A stretch of DNA of 64,000 bases from an uncultured Lachnospiraceae bacterium. Lineage in GTDB: Bacteria > Bacillota > Clostridia > Lachnospirales > Lachnospiraceae. The position numbers were made by a program, and so were the translations under genes. Within the stretch, counting starts at the first letter, position 1. Every line of letters starts with the position of its first letter. The notes beneath the pieces were generated by a model. That model searched no databases. It had not been told where the DNA came from and saw only the letters and a list, made by a program, of their open reading frames with translations. The DNA lies in the NCBI GenBank assembly GCA_910584725.1, contig CAJUBE010000021.1:1-64000 (forward strand), read 5' to 3'. Of this stretch, positions 44,996-54,900 are shown piece by piece.

Positions 44996-45694
44996 CTATT
45001 TCAACAGATAAACAAAAACCGGCAGCCCCACCGACGTCAGCGCATCGTAGAAGCCGTGAGCGATTATAAGCGGCACAATCGTCCTCTCCTTTTTGCGGAA
45101 AAGATAGATACATAAAATCACCGTATTCGTCGCCAAATTGTAAAATTCCCCGAAAGTATGCTGCATGGTAAACCAGTGGATCAGATAGAAAAGCAAAATA
45201 TTGAGTCCCACGCAAACCCATTTCTGCGGAAAAATGTCCAGCGACTTTTTCAGCAGAAACCCGCGGAATATCAGTTCCTCCGCAAATCCGACACAGAAAA
45301 AGCAGTAAAACAGCATAACAGCTATATATACCACATCCGGCGCCATGGCATATGCGGAATAATCCATTTTCATAAGCAGAAGCGGAATCTGCTGTACGAT
45401 GAACATGCCAATACCAAGACCAAGTCCCTCCAAGACATGCTTTGTACGAATCGATTTTAGCCCAACCGAGGAAAGCGGTTGTTTTTCTACCTTCAGGACG
45501 TAAAAAAGCAGCGCCGCACAGGGAATCCAGTAAGCCGCCACACCCGCTAAGAGTCCTGCATCTGCGCCGAATACAGCCATCAGGACAGTGAGAACCGCCA
45601 TACCCAAAATGCACACGATCATCTCTATCCCGCTTCTCTTTTTATTGCCGCTTTCCAAATTGTCATTCATTTCTTTCCTCTTTTCCATTGCCAC
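44996..45694 (-). CDS. CPBP-family intramembrane protein (Abi/CAAX-like protease)
   Basis: This 232-residue protein has about six membrane segments and the motifs of the family: EELIFRGFLLKK (EExxxR), FYLIHW and HGFYD. Members include CAAX prenyl proteases and bacteriocin self-immunity proteins. Its place directly upstream of a peptide-exporter two-component module suggests a role in peptide resistance, which is inference. There is no clear partner bacteriocin gene. Confidence 0.85.
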   Translation of the reverse strand: MAMEKRKEMNDNLESGNKKRSGIEMIVCILGMAVLTVLMAVFGADAGLLAGVAAYWIPCAALLFYVLKVEKQPLSSVGLKSIRTKHVLEGLGLGIGMFIVQQIPLLLMKMDYSAYAMAPDVVYIAVMLFYCFFCVGFAEELIFRGFLLKKSLDIFPQKWVCVGLNILLFYLIHWFTMQHTFGEFYNLATNTVILCIYLFRKKERTIVPLIIAHGFYDALTSVGLPVFVYLLK

Positions 45695-45823
45695 ACCTCT
45701 GCCCCTTCCTCAAACATGATACGAACATTGTACAAGGACAGTTTGTGTGTTCCCTTAACACCCCCTTAACGTTTCCTTAAAATTCCGGCGCAAAAATATT
45801 TTTGATTAAATTTCAAAATCTAT

Positions 45824-45852
45824 TTGACAATCTGTCACAAAAGTATTATTGT
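45824..45852 (+). promoter_or_regulatory. Promoter of the tryptophan T-box operon
   Basis: TTGACA, 17 bases, TATTGT. It lies about 35 bases upstream of the T-box leader. Confidence 0.75.
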
Positions 45853-45883
45853 GTAATAAATTAATTGCAGAAACACATATCAC

Positions 45884-46177
45884 AAACCTTCGAGAAAGAG
45901 TAGTAAGTATGGGTTACCCATTACAGAGAGCCGTCGGCTGGTGAAAGACGGCATGGCACTTATACCGAATGGACTTTCGAGGCCGGGTCGAAATGTCAGT
46001 ATCCATACCGACAGAGTAGCCTCTGGCGGGAACCGCACCCGTTACCAAGGCGGCATATATGATTGTATATGGAAAAAGCGGATCGGGACTATACTCCCGC
46101 ATCAATTTGAGTGGCACCGCGATAATAACTCATGTTTATTACCGTCTCAGACAATTTATGTTTGGGATGGTTTTTTT
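45884..46177 (+). ncRNA. T-box leader, tryptophan specifier (UGG)
   Basis: The leader has the AGTA element near 45900, the stem I apical pattern AGAGAGCCG...GGCTGGTGAAAGACGGC, a specifier UGG at 45970-45972 in the sequence GAATGGAC, and the T-box motif GAGTGGCACCGCG at 46109-46121. It ends in a 13-bp terminator (46141-46171, including G-U pairs) followed by seven T. Uncharged tRNA-Trp would stabilise the antiterminator and switch on the transporter. The specifier agrees with the trpXYZ-like genes that follow. Confidence 0.9.
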
Positions 46178-46201
46178 GTTGCAAAAAAGGAGGAAAACAT
46201 T

Positions 46202-47317
46202 ATGAAAAAGAAATCTATCACACTGTTACTTGCAGGCGCGGTTCTCACCGCCGCTCTCACGGGATGCGGCGCATCCGGCAAAAACACCACTGGCGCGGGT
46301 ACTTCTGAAAGCGCGCCCACAGACACTTCCGCTGATGACACAGGCGCATCCGCGGGCAGGACCAGCAAGGCTTACAAGGTCGGCATCGTGCAGTACGTGG
46401 ACGACGCGTCCTTAAATCAGATCGTCGCCGCCATTCAGGCGGAGCTTGACGAAAAGAGCGAGGAACTTGATATTCTCTTTGATTACAAGGATTACACCTA
46501 CAACGGGCAGGCGGACGCCACCACCATGAACCAGATCGCCACAGACCTGATCGCCTCCGATGTAGACCTCATCATCCCGGTTGCCACGCCGGTCGCCATG
46601 GTCATGCAGAATGCCACGGCGGAAAATCCGCGGGACGACGGCAGTCTGATTCCCGTGGTGTTCTCCGCAGTCTCCGATCCTGTGGGCGCAGGGCTTGTGG
46701 CAGCCATGGATGCGCCGGGTTCCAACATTACCGGCACTTCGGACGCTTTGAATACGGATGCGGTCTTTGATCTGATGCTTGCCGCAGACCCCGATATCCA
46801 GACGGTGGGCCTGCTCTATGACAAGAGTCAGGACTCCTCCACAGCCGCCATCGCCGCGGCAAAAGCCTACTGTGAAGGAAAGGGCATCACCGTGGTAGAA
46901 AAGACGGGCACCAACAACGGGGAAATCTCCCTTGCCGCAGACGCCCTGCTCGCCTCCGGCGCGGAGGCGGTATTTACGCCCACCGACAACAACGTGATGA
47001 CGGCGGAACTCGCCATCTATGAGAAATTTATCGACGCGAAAGTGCCCCACTACGGCGGCGCGGACTCCTTCGCCTTAAACGGCGCGTTTATGGGCTACGG
47101 CGTGAACTATGTGGAACTAGGCACCGCTACCGCGGACATGGCGGTGGAAATTCTGTCAGAAGGCAAAGATCCTTCCTCCCTTGCCGTACAGACCATGGAT
47201 AACGGCATCGCCACGGTGAATACCGAGACCGCGGAGGCGATCGGGCTTGACTACAGCACGTTCGCGGACAAATGCTCCAGTCTGGTGGAAATCCAGACGG
47301 CGGAAGAATTTAACTGA
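46202..47317 (+). CDS. trpX: Tryptophan ABC transporter substrate-binding lipoprotein (TrpX-like)
   Basis: This 371-residue protein starts at ATG 46202 after AAGGAGG. A lipoprotein signal peptide ends at LTGCGAS; a Ser/Thr linker follows; then the periplasmic-binding fold of the ABC_sub_bind family (YKVGIVQYVDDASLNQIV, DLIIPVATPVAMVMQNAT). The family carries aromatic or similar small ligands; the Trp T-box upstream identifies tryptophan. The reading frame extends upstream of 46202 through the leader, but that part is not coding. Confidence 0.9.
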   Translation: MKKKSITLLLAGAVLTAALTGCGASGKNTTGAGTSESAPTDTSADDTGASAGRTSKAYKVGIVQYVDDASLNQIVAAIQAELDEKSEELDILFDYKDYTYNGQADATTMNQIATDLIASDVDLIIPVATPVAMVMQNATAENPRDDGSLIPVVFSAVSDPVGAGLVAAMDAPGSNITGTSDALNTDAVFDLMLAADPDIQTVGLLYDKSQDSSTAAIAAAKAYCEGKGITVVEKTGTNNGEISLAADALLASGAEAVFTPTDNNVMTAELAIYEKFIDAKVPHYGGADSFALNGAFMGYGVNYVELGTATADMAVEILSEGKDPSSLAVQTMDNGIATVNTETAEAIGLDYSTFADKCSSLVEIQTAEEFN

Positions 47318-47383
47318 ACGCCCTCTCTGACAGGTGTAAATTTGGTAACGCATGTAATTTATTTTGAATAAAAGAGGTATCCC

Positions 47384-48337
47384 ATGAGTACAATATTTTC
47401 ACTTTCCATTTTACAGAGCGCCTTGGAACTGGGCTGCATCTACGCTCTGGTGGCACTGGCGCTGTTTCTCTCATTCAGCATTCTGAATATCGCGGATCTG
47501 TCCACCGACGGCTGTTTTACCTTAGGCTGCGCGGTGGGCGCCATGGTGACACTTGCAGGGCACCCCGTGCTGGCGCTCTTCGCCGCCATGGGTGCGGGCG
47601 TCTGCTCCGGCTTTGTCACCGCCTTTTTGCAGACCAGAATGGGGGTTCCCTCCATTCTGGCAGGCATTATCGTCAACACAGGGCTTTACACGGTCAATAT
47701 CGCCGTGATGGGCTTTTCCTCCAACGTAAATCTGTTCGCCTGCGACACCGTTTTCAGTCTGGCGAAAGAAAAGCTCTCCTACGGCTGGTACGCGGACTGG
47801 TATAAGCTGCTGATCGTCCTTGTGATCGTAATAATAATTGGTGTTATTTTATCTCTGTTTCTGGACACAAGACTGGGACTCTCCATCCGCGCCACGGGCG
47901 ACAACGAACATATGGTGCGGGCGTCCAGCATCAATCCCCTGTTTATGATCACCGTGGGCCTTTGCGTCGCAAATGCGCTTACCGCACTCTCCGGTGCGAT
48001 TCTCGGCCAATACCAGAAATCCTGCGACATCAACCTGGGCACCGGCATGGTCACCATCGCCCTGGCAAGTCTGATTATCGGAGAAACGCTAGTCGGAAAA
48101 GGCAGGATGTTCAAGAAAATTGCAGGCGTCATTCTAGGGAGCTGTCTCTACCGCTTCATCGTGGCGCTGGCGCTGCGCATGAATGTTCCCGCAGAAGCCC
48201 TCAAGCTCGTCTCCGCCATGATTGTCGCCATTGCTATCTCCTTCCCATACCTGAAGGAAAACTATGCTTTTTACCGGGTGCGCAAAAACAATGTGAACCG
48301 GTTCAGAAAGGAGGAAGGCGCGGATGTTAGTCATTGA
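47384..48337 (+). CDS. trpY: Tryptophan ABC transporter permease (TrpY-like)
   Basis: This 317-residue branched-chain-amino-acid-type permease has eight or nine membrane segments. Motifs include SILNIADLSTDGCFTLGCAV and ATGDNEHMVRASSIN. It lies 66 bases after trpX, with AGAGG 6 nt upstream of its ATG, and overlaps trpZ by 14 bases. It forms the membrane channel for the uptake system. Confidence 0.9.
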   Translation: MSTIFSLSILQSALELGCIYALVALALFLSFSILNIADLSTDGCFTLGCAVGAMVTLAGHPVLALFAAMGAGVCSGFVTAFLQTRMGVPSILAGIIVNTGLYTVNIAVMGFSSNVNLFACDTVFSLAKEKLSYGWYADWYKLLIVLVIVIIIGVILSLFLDTRLGLSIRATGDNEHMVRASSINPLFMITVGLCVANALTALSGAILGQYQKSCDINLGTGMVTIALASLIIGETLVGKGRMFKKIAGVILGSCLYRFIVALALRMNVPAEALKLVSAMIVAIAISFPYLKENYAFYRVRKNNVNRFRKEEGADVSH

Positions 48338-49127
48338 CTCTGTCTCAAAAACCTTTTACCCCGGAACCGTCAACGAGAAAAAGGCCCTCGATAACGTAAG
48401 CCTTACGCTTGCGGAAGGCGACTTCGCCACCATCGTTGGCAGCAACGGCGCAGGAAAATCTACACTCTTCAACGCCATTACGGGAAACTTTTATGTAGAT
48501 GAAGGGCGGATTATTCTGGGCGGTGAAGATATCACTTACTGTAAAGAACATGTGCGTAGTAAGGTGATCGGCCATCTCTTTCAGGATCCCCTAAAAGGAA
48601 CCGCTCCCCATATGACCATTGAGGAAAATATGGCGCTTGCTTATCTGCGGGCTTCCACCAAAAGACACGCCTATTTCAGCCGGGTCAGCGCGAAAGAGAA
48701 AACAAAGTTCAAAGAGATGCTCTCCCTTCTCGATATGGGGCTGGAAGACCGGATGAAACAGCCCGTAGGCCTGTTATCCGGCGGTCAAAGACAAGCCCTC
48801 ACATTGCTGATGGCAACTATGGTGACCCCCCGTATCCTTCTGCTCGACGAGCACACAGCGGCCCTTGACCCCGCCACAGCGGACAAAGTGCTGATCCTCA
48901 CAGAAAAAATCATCTCTGACCGGCATATCACCTGTCTGATGGTCACACACAATATGCATCAGGCGCTTTCTCTCGGAAACCGCACGCTTATGATGGATGG
49001 CGGACGTATTGTTTTTGACGTATCGGGAAAAGCACGGGAAGAACTCACCGTAGACGACCTGCTGGAGCAGTTTAAGGTGCGCGCGGGAAAGCAGTTGGAT
49101 AATGACCGGATACTGTTGTCGCAGTGA
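48324..49127 (+). CDS. trpZ: Tryptophan ABC transporter ATP-binding protein (TrpZ-like)
   Basis: This 267-residue ATPase has Walker A GSNGAGKST, signature LLSGGQRQAL and Walker B ILLLDEHTAALDP, with VTHNMHQALSLGNR beyond. The Walker B Glu is followed by His in place of the usual Pro, as in this subfamily. It starts inside trpY with AAGGAGG upstream and is translationally coupled to it. Confidence 0.92.
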   Translation: MLVIDSVSKTFYPGTVNEKKALDNVSLTLAEGDFATIVGSNGAGKSTLFNAITGNFYVDEGRIILGGEDITYCKEHVRSKVIGHLFQDPLKGTAPHMTIEENMALAYLRASTKRHAYFSRVSAKEKTKFKEMLSLLDMGLEDRMKQPVGLLSGGQRQALTLLMATMVTPRILLLDEHTAALDPATADKVLILTEKIISDRHITCLMVTHNMHQALSLGNRTLMMDGGRIVFDVSGKAREELTVDDLLEQFKVRAGKQLDNDRILLSQ

Positions 49128-49488
49128 TCACCGCGCATAAGCAGAGACTCGAAATACTGCGCATTTCTCGTTCGCGGTCTCCGTTCCACTCCGATCCGCG
49201 CAGGACAGACGTCCCCCGGACGTCTTGCGCCTCGCCGTAAGTCTATCGAAGCATCCATTCATGCAAGCATGATGTCTGCTTTGCCAGCCTTCCGACTCTG
49301 CTAATTCGCGAAAATAAAAGAACAGGTGAAGCCCTAAAGCCGATCACCTGTCCAGTGTAAAAGGGGAATTTTACAAAAAGAATTGTATCAAAAAATTTTG
49401 TCTAAATCAAGCCCTTTTTAAAAATTTTTGCGAAATTTTTTTGAGTAAGTTATCGCGCAGCGTAACTTACGGCTATCGCGCCGTGCAC
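49128..49488. other. Intergenic region between trpZ and an uncharacterised minus-strand gene
   Basis: This 361-base gap contains no convincing gene. It holds small hairpins (AGACGTCC/GGACGTCT at 49206-49225; GTAAGTTA/TAACTTAC near 49446-49471), an AT-rich stretch, and a minus-strand terminator. No terminator for trpZ was found. Confidence 0.6.
49311..49351 (-). terminator. Terminator of the uncharacterised gene at 49489
   Basis: On the minus strand ACAGGTGA and TCACCTGT form an 8-bp stem followed by TCTTTTATTTT. Confidence 0.65.
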
Positions 49489-49911
49489 TTAAACGCTAAA
49501 AGCCATCAGTGCCAGCTTTGACAGCGCCAGCTCCTGCACCACTACACCGCCGGCCTTTTTCCGCGCAAGGTTCATGTCCGCAAACTCCGAAAGCGGCATT
49601 ACCTTTGTAACATAGCCCTTCTTTTTCTTTCCGAACAGAGATTTCCGCTCCTCCAGAATACTGATTTTCACCTTTGCCTTTAATTGCAGATAGGTTCGAT
49701 AGGAGAACTCCTCCCCCGTCATGTAATAGAGCTGGCTCTCCAACGTAGTTTCCGGATCCGTATCCTTCAGGATATAATGCTCCACGATACTCTTGTATTT
49801 AAAATTCACCATTTCGTCCTGCAGAATCTCCGCATAACTGAGCTTCGCCCCCAGATAAATGGAGCCTGTATCCTGCATAAAGTATTTATAATCCCTGTTT
49901 TCTGTCTCCAT
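49489..49911 (-). CDS. Uncharacterised protein
   Basis: This protein of about 140 residues starts at ATG 49911 after GGAAGGG. It is hydrophilic with a lysine-rich middle (SLFGKKKKGYVTKV) and no family I recognise. No signal peptide or membrane segment is seen. It follows the sigma-like gene (49990) by about 80 bases on the same strand, so the two may be transcribed together. Confidence 0.7.
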   Translation of the reverse strand: METENRDYKYFMQDTGSIYLGAKLSYAEILQDEMVNFKYKSIVEHYILKDTDPETTLESQLYYMTGEEFSYRTYLQLKAKVKISILEERKSLFGKKKKGYVTKVMPLSEFADMNLARKKAGGVVVQELALSKLALMAFSV

Positions 49912-49989
49912 CGTTTCCCTTCCGCCACCGAAAGCCGGATCATCATTCATATTCCCTTCGGCATATGAATCCCATCCTACAAAAGAACT

Positions 49990-50727
49990 CTACTCTGCCG
50001 TGATTGACTCAATCTTGCCACCGCTTATGCGAACGGCGTCTTCAATGGCCTTTCTTGACAGTCCGGACTCTTCCATCAGTTCCTCCACCGTCACCGCCCT
50101 GCGCAGCTCTTCCTTAAGGGCGTTTGCCGCATCCGCCACCCTATTTACCTTATCGGCAATCTTCCGGTCGCTCTTCTCCTCCGCCGCACTTGCCGCGATG
50201 CAGTCCTCCATAGCGTCCATCATCATTTTAGCGAGCATTCCCTGCACCTCATCCGCGTGTTCCAATGCCCCCAGCATAGTGACCCCGAGGGAAAGCGCCA
50301 CATTGCCCTCACCGATCAGATCCTCCAAACTGACACCCTGCCCGGTATAAAGCTTAGCAATCTGCGGCACCTCGGGAAGCATAATCTCCGTCAGCCGCTT
50401 GACTGCATCCGTATCCCCCGCCATGGCGGAAAGAGTAATCGCCTCTCTCTCCCCGTTCGTCGCCTTCGGAATCGCCTGCAGCGCCTCCAGATAGTCATCC
50501 AGATAATTTTTCTCTTCCTCTCCCAGATAGTCGTCCGCGTCTGCGGGCTCATCCACGCCTATTTTGTTCTGCCGTAGATAGTCATAGATCATCTCCAACT
50601 GCCCGGCAGAAAGAGAAAGCGCCGAGAACGCTTCCTCCACCTCCGACTTCGTTATAAAATTCTGCTGTGCCCTTGCCTTTTTTTTGACTTCCTCCAATGT
50701 TTTGGCAAACCCAATTTCCTGCTTCAT
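49990..50727 (-). CDS. Sigma-70-like protein lacking region 4
   Basis: This 245-residue protein resembles part of a housekeeping sigma factor. Residues 23-58 look like region 1.1 (FITKSEVEEAFSALSLSAGQ, NKIGVDEP). Residues about 120-145 look like region 2.1 (VPQIAKLYTGQGVSLEDLIG, EGNVALSLG). Residues about 195-235 look like region 3 (VTVEELMEESGLSRKAIEDA). The -10-recognition motif of region 2.3-2.4 (with its aromatic residues) and the -35-binding region 4 are missing. It may bind RNA polymerase or an anti-sigma factor without recognising promoters; function unknown. Confidence 0.75.
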   Translation of the reverse strand: MKQEIGFAKTLEEVKKKARAQQNFITKSEVEEAFSALSLSAGQLEMIYDYLRQNKIGVDEPADADDYLGEEEKNYLDDYLEALQAIPKATNGEREAITLSAMAGDTDAVKRLTEIMLPEVPQIAKLYTGQGVSLEDLIGEGNVALSLGVTMLGALEHADEVQGMLAKMMMDAMEDCIAASAAEEKSDRKIADKVNRVADAANALKEELRRAVTVEELMEESGLSRKAIEDAVRISGGKIESITAE

Positions 50728-50844
50728 TGCGCCTCCACTTTTCGCCTTGTTGATAACAGTCGTTATGTTCCATCACATCCGTCCGTCTGCTCCGGCGCGG
50801 AAACAATCTCCCTCAAAGCCTCGTCCATCCCGCAAACCGCAAAA

Positions 50845-51729
50845 TTACTGCCGCTTGATATGCGTATGCGTATACAGATGTTCCTCACAATATTCATAGT
50901 TACCGTCGCACTTGGAGCAGAAACGAAACTGCATCTGCGGGCTGTCCACCTCTGTCCTGCCGCAGATTGCGCACTTGTGCTTGGTAATCCCCGTGTTCCT
51001 TCTCACGTCCCGCTTAAACTCCTGCCGCCTGTGAATCTGCTTCGGGTTCAGGTGCATCATATTGCGCGATGTCAGGAAGAACACGACAAAGTTGAGCAGG
51101 GACGCGCCGATGGCAAACTTCCCGTACACGTTCGTGCCGAGAAACTGGAACAGCAGCATCACCGCATAGATCACGCCCAGCCATTTCACCCGAATCGGAA
51201 TGATGAACATTAAAAGCACCTGCGCATCCGGGAAGGTCGCCGCATACGCGAGAAAAATAGACATATTGATGTAGTAAGTGCTGAACATCATCGCGATAAT
51301 CGTGAAATACTCAGCCGGTGAGTCAATGGTCAGCACCGCGCCCAGCAGAGGAATCTCCGGCTTAAAGAGATAACAGTACCCCATCAGCAAAAAGCTCCCC
51401 GCAATGGTAAACAGCATCCCCTGAAACAGATAGACATTGTAGCGGTAAGTGCCCCATGTCCGCTCCAGCGATGTGCCGATGGAACAGTAAAAATATAACA
51501 TGAGTAATGTAAAGAAAAGCCCGCCGCTGCTGGGCGGAATCAATACCCATGTCACAAGCCGCCAAATCTGTCCGTGCAGAATTGCGTAAGGATTTAAGGT
51601 CAGATAGGTGATCAGCAGACCGCTTCTGTCAAACAGTTCCAGCAGATAACCGACCGCATAACACATGACCAGCACAAAAGAAAGATTTCGTATCGCGTAT
51701 TTCCCAAATTTTCGTTCAAAAGGACTCAT
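50845..51729 (-). CDS. Rhomboid-like membrane protein with C-terminal zinc-binding domain
   Basis: This 294-residue protein has about six membrane segments. The L1 region matches rhomboid proteases (GQIWRLVTWVLIPP, IGTSLERTWGTYRYNVYLF), but the catalytic GxSG and second His motifs are not present, so it is probably an inactive rhomboid-like protein. The C-terminal cytoplasmic tail has CAICGRTEV, CSKCDGNYEYCEEHLYTHTH, which could bind zinc. It has its own promoter. Function is unknown. Confidence 0.8.
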   Translation of the reverse strand: MSPFERKFGKYAIRNLSFVLVMCYAVGYLLELFDRSGLLITYLTLNPYAILHGQIWRLVTWVLIPPSSGGLFFTLLMLYFYCSIGTSLERTWGTYRYNVYLFQGMLFTIAGSFLLMGYCYLFKPEIPLLGAVLTIDSPAEYFTIIAMMFSTYYINMSIFLAYAATFPDAQVLLMFIIPIRVKWLGVIYAVMLLFQFLGTNVYGKFAIGASLLNFVVFFLTSRNMMHLNPKQIHRRQEFKRDVRRNTGITKHKCAICGRTEVDSPQMQFRFCSKCDGNYEYCEEHLYTHTHIKRQ

Positions 51730-51758
51730 GATTCACTCTCCCTCAAAAATATATTAAT

Positions 51759-51787
51759 AATATAGCATTCCTCTTTTTAAAAGTAAA
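51759..51787 (-). promoter_or_regulatory. Promoter of the rhomboid-like gene
   Basis: TTTACT, 17 bases, TATATT on the minus strand, 30 bases upstream of ATG 51729. Confidence 0.7.
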
Positions 51788-51871
51788 TGTCGCAGCCCCC
51801 AAAAATCGCCCTCTCATAAAAATTTAATAAATGTCTGCCGAAAACTTCATTCTTTTCTAAGAATTGGACAA

Positions 51872-51900
51872 TTGCATTTTAGAAAACTGTGTCGTATAAT
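51872..51900 (+). promoter_or_regulatory. Promoter of the dehydratase activase gene
   Basis: TTGCAT, 17 bases, TATAAT. The 90-base leader that follows has a direct repeat (TTTTAATAGG twice, each followed by a purine-rich AAAGG stretch), the second copy being close to the ribosome binding site. Confidence 0.75.
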
Positions 51901-51990
51901 GACAGCGTGTGCCAAAAAACACATTTTAATAGGTAAAAAGGTAACTTATACCAGAATCCCTTTTTAATAGGATAAAGGAGTGAACGAAAA

Positions 51991-54900
51991 GTGAGTGACA
52001 TGCAATATACGCTCGGCATTGACATCGGGTCAACGACCGTCAAGATTGCCATACTGGACGAAAGGCATCAGATACTCTTTTCCGACTACAAAAGACATTT
52101 CGCAAATATCAGGGAGACCCTCGCGTCTCTTCTTTTCCAGGCGTTTGAAAAGCTCGGAAACCTCACGGTGCATCCCATCATCACGGGTTCCGGCGGACTG
52201 ACGCTGGCAAACCACCTGCAGATCCCTTTTGTGCAGGAAGTAATCGCCGTGTCCACATCCCTGCAGACTTTTGCGCCCGTCACTGACGTGGCGATCGAGC
52301 TTGGCGGCGAGGATGCCAAAATCATCTATTTTGAGGGCGGCAACGTGGAGCAGCGCATGAACGGCATCTGCGCCGGCGGCACGGGCTCCTTTATCGACCA
52401 GATGGCCTCCCTTCTGCAGACGGATGCGGCAGGGCTAAATGAGTATGCCAAAAACTATCATTCCTTATATACAATAGCGGCGCGCTGCGGCGTATTCGCC
52501 AAGTCCGATATCCAACCCCTCATCAACGAGGGCGCCACGAAGGAGGATCTTTCCGCCTCCATCTTTCAGGCGGTGGTAAACCAGACCATCAGCGGTCTTG
52601 CCTGCGGCAAGCCGATTCGGGGACATGTAGCCTTCCTTGGCGGCCCGCTGCACTTTTTGTCGGAATTAAAGCAGTCGTTCATTCGCACCTTAAAGCTGGA
52701 CGACGCCCATATCATCGACACGGACAATTCCCACCTCTTTGCCGCCATCGGTTCCGCCCTAAACGCGAAGGAGGACGCTTTCTATACCATGGAGGAGCTG
52801 AATGCCAAGCTGTCTACCGATATCAAAATGGAGTTTGAGGTGGAACGCATGGAGCCGCTCTTTGCCACACAGGCGGATTACGACGCCTTCCGTCTGCGCC
52901 ACGGCTCCCACCATGTAGCCACTGGTGATCTGGCTTCCTATCGCGGAAACTGCTTTTTAGGGATCGACGCCGGCTCCACCACCACAAAGGTTGCCCTCGT
53001 GGGCGACGACGGCTCCCTGCTCTACTCTTTCTACAGCAGCAACGACGGCAGCCCCTTAAAAACGGCAATCCGCTCCCTCAAGGAGATCTATAAACTGCTC
53101 CCGGCGGGGGTGAAAATTGCCCGCTCCTGTTCCACCGGCTACGGCGAAGCGCTGATGAAAGCTGCCTTTCTCTTGGATGACGGCGAGGTGGAGACAGTGG
53201 CGCACTACAATGCCGCCGCTTTCTTCGACCCGGATGTGGACTGCATCCTGGATATCGGCGGACAGGACATGAAATGCATTAAGATCAAAAACCACACCGT
53301 GGACAGCGTGCAGCTCAACGAGGCCTGCTCCTCAGGCTGCGGCTCCTTCATAGAAACCTTTGCCAAGTCACTAAACTACGGCGTGGAGGACTTTGCCAAA
53401 ACCGCCCTCTTCGCGGAGCATCCCATCGATTTGGGCACCCGCTGTACGGTGTTTATGAACTCTAAAGTGAAACAGGCGCAGAAGGAAGGTGCTTCCGTCT
53501 CCGATATCTCCGCGGGGCTGGCATACTCCGTCATCAAAAACGCGCTGTTTAAGGTGATCAAAGTCTCCGACGCCTCGGAACTCGGCAAAAACATTGTCGT
53601 GCAGGGCGGCACCTTCTACAACGACGCAGTTCTTAGAAGCTTTGAAAAGATTGCCGACTGCGAGGCGATCCGCCCGGATATCGCCGGCATCATGGGAGCT
53701 TTCGGCGCGGCGCTGATCGCCAGGGAACACTACAGCGAAGGTTATCAAACTTCCATGCTGAATCTGGAGCAGATCACCAACCTGCAGTTCGAGACGAGCA
53801 TGGCAAAGTGCAAGGGCTGTACCAACAACTGCCGTCTCACCATCAATAAATTTACGGGCGGGCGTCAGTATATCTCCGGCAACCGCTGTGAGAGAGGACT
53901 CGGACGGGCGAAAAAGGAAAACGGGGCGCCTAATCTCTTTGACTATAAGCTGAAGCGGTACTTCTCCTACGAGTCGCTGCCGGCGAACGAGGCGAAACGG
54001 GGCACCGTGGGTATTCCGCGGGTGTTAAACATGTACGAGAATTACCCTTTCTGGTTCACTTTCTTTACAAAGCTGGGCTTTCGGGTAGTGCTCTCCCCTG
54101 TTTCCAACCGCAAGATCTATGAGCTCGGTATCGAATCCATCCCCAGTGAGTCGGAATGCTATCCGGCAAAGCTGGCGCACGGACATGTATCGTGGCTCAT
54201 CAAGCAGAAGGTGGACTTTATCTTCTACCCCGCCCTCTTTTACGAGCGGGATGAGTTTCACGACGCCAACAACCACTACAACTGCCCCATCGTCACCTCC
54301 TACTCCGAAAACATCAAGAACAACGTGGAAGAAATCGGACGCGGCGAGGTAGCTTTCCGCAATCCCTTTATGTCCTTCAAGAGCCTGCAGACTGTGACGG
54401 AGGCGCTGACGAGGGAATTCCAGGAGCTTCCTATAACAGCCGTTATGGACGCTGCCGAGGCAGCGTGGACAGAACTCGCCGCGGCGAGGCAGGACATGCG
54501 GGATAAGGGCGAAGAAGTGCTCCGCTATCTGGAGGCAAACCACAAGCGCGGCATCGTGCTGGCGGGACGCCCGTACCACGTTGACCCGGAAATCAACCAC
54601 GGCATTCCCGAGCTGATTACTTCTTACGATATCGCGGTGCTGACCGAGGACTCCGTCTCCCATCTGGCGGCTCCCGAGAGACCGCTGATTGTCTCCGACC
54701 AGTGGATGTACCACTCCAGACTTTACGCGGCGGCAAGCTTCGTCAAGACAAGGGACGATCTGGATCTGATCCAGCTCAATTCCTTCGGCTGCGGTCTTGA
54801 CGCCGTGACCACAGACCAGGTAAACGACATCCTTACCGGCTCCGACAAAATCTATACCTGCCTGAAAATTGACGAGGTCAACAATCTGGGCGCAGCGAGA

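Noticed and set aside
45941..46201. N-terminal extension of trpX through the leader
   Set aside because: The segment is a T-box riboswitch with terminator; the real start at 46202 has AAGGAGG and a lipoprotein signal peptide.
50582..50806. Minus-strand frame of 74 residues overlapping the sigma-like gene
   Set aside because: It overlaps a better-supported gene in another frame and has no ribosome binding site.
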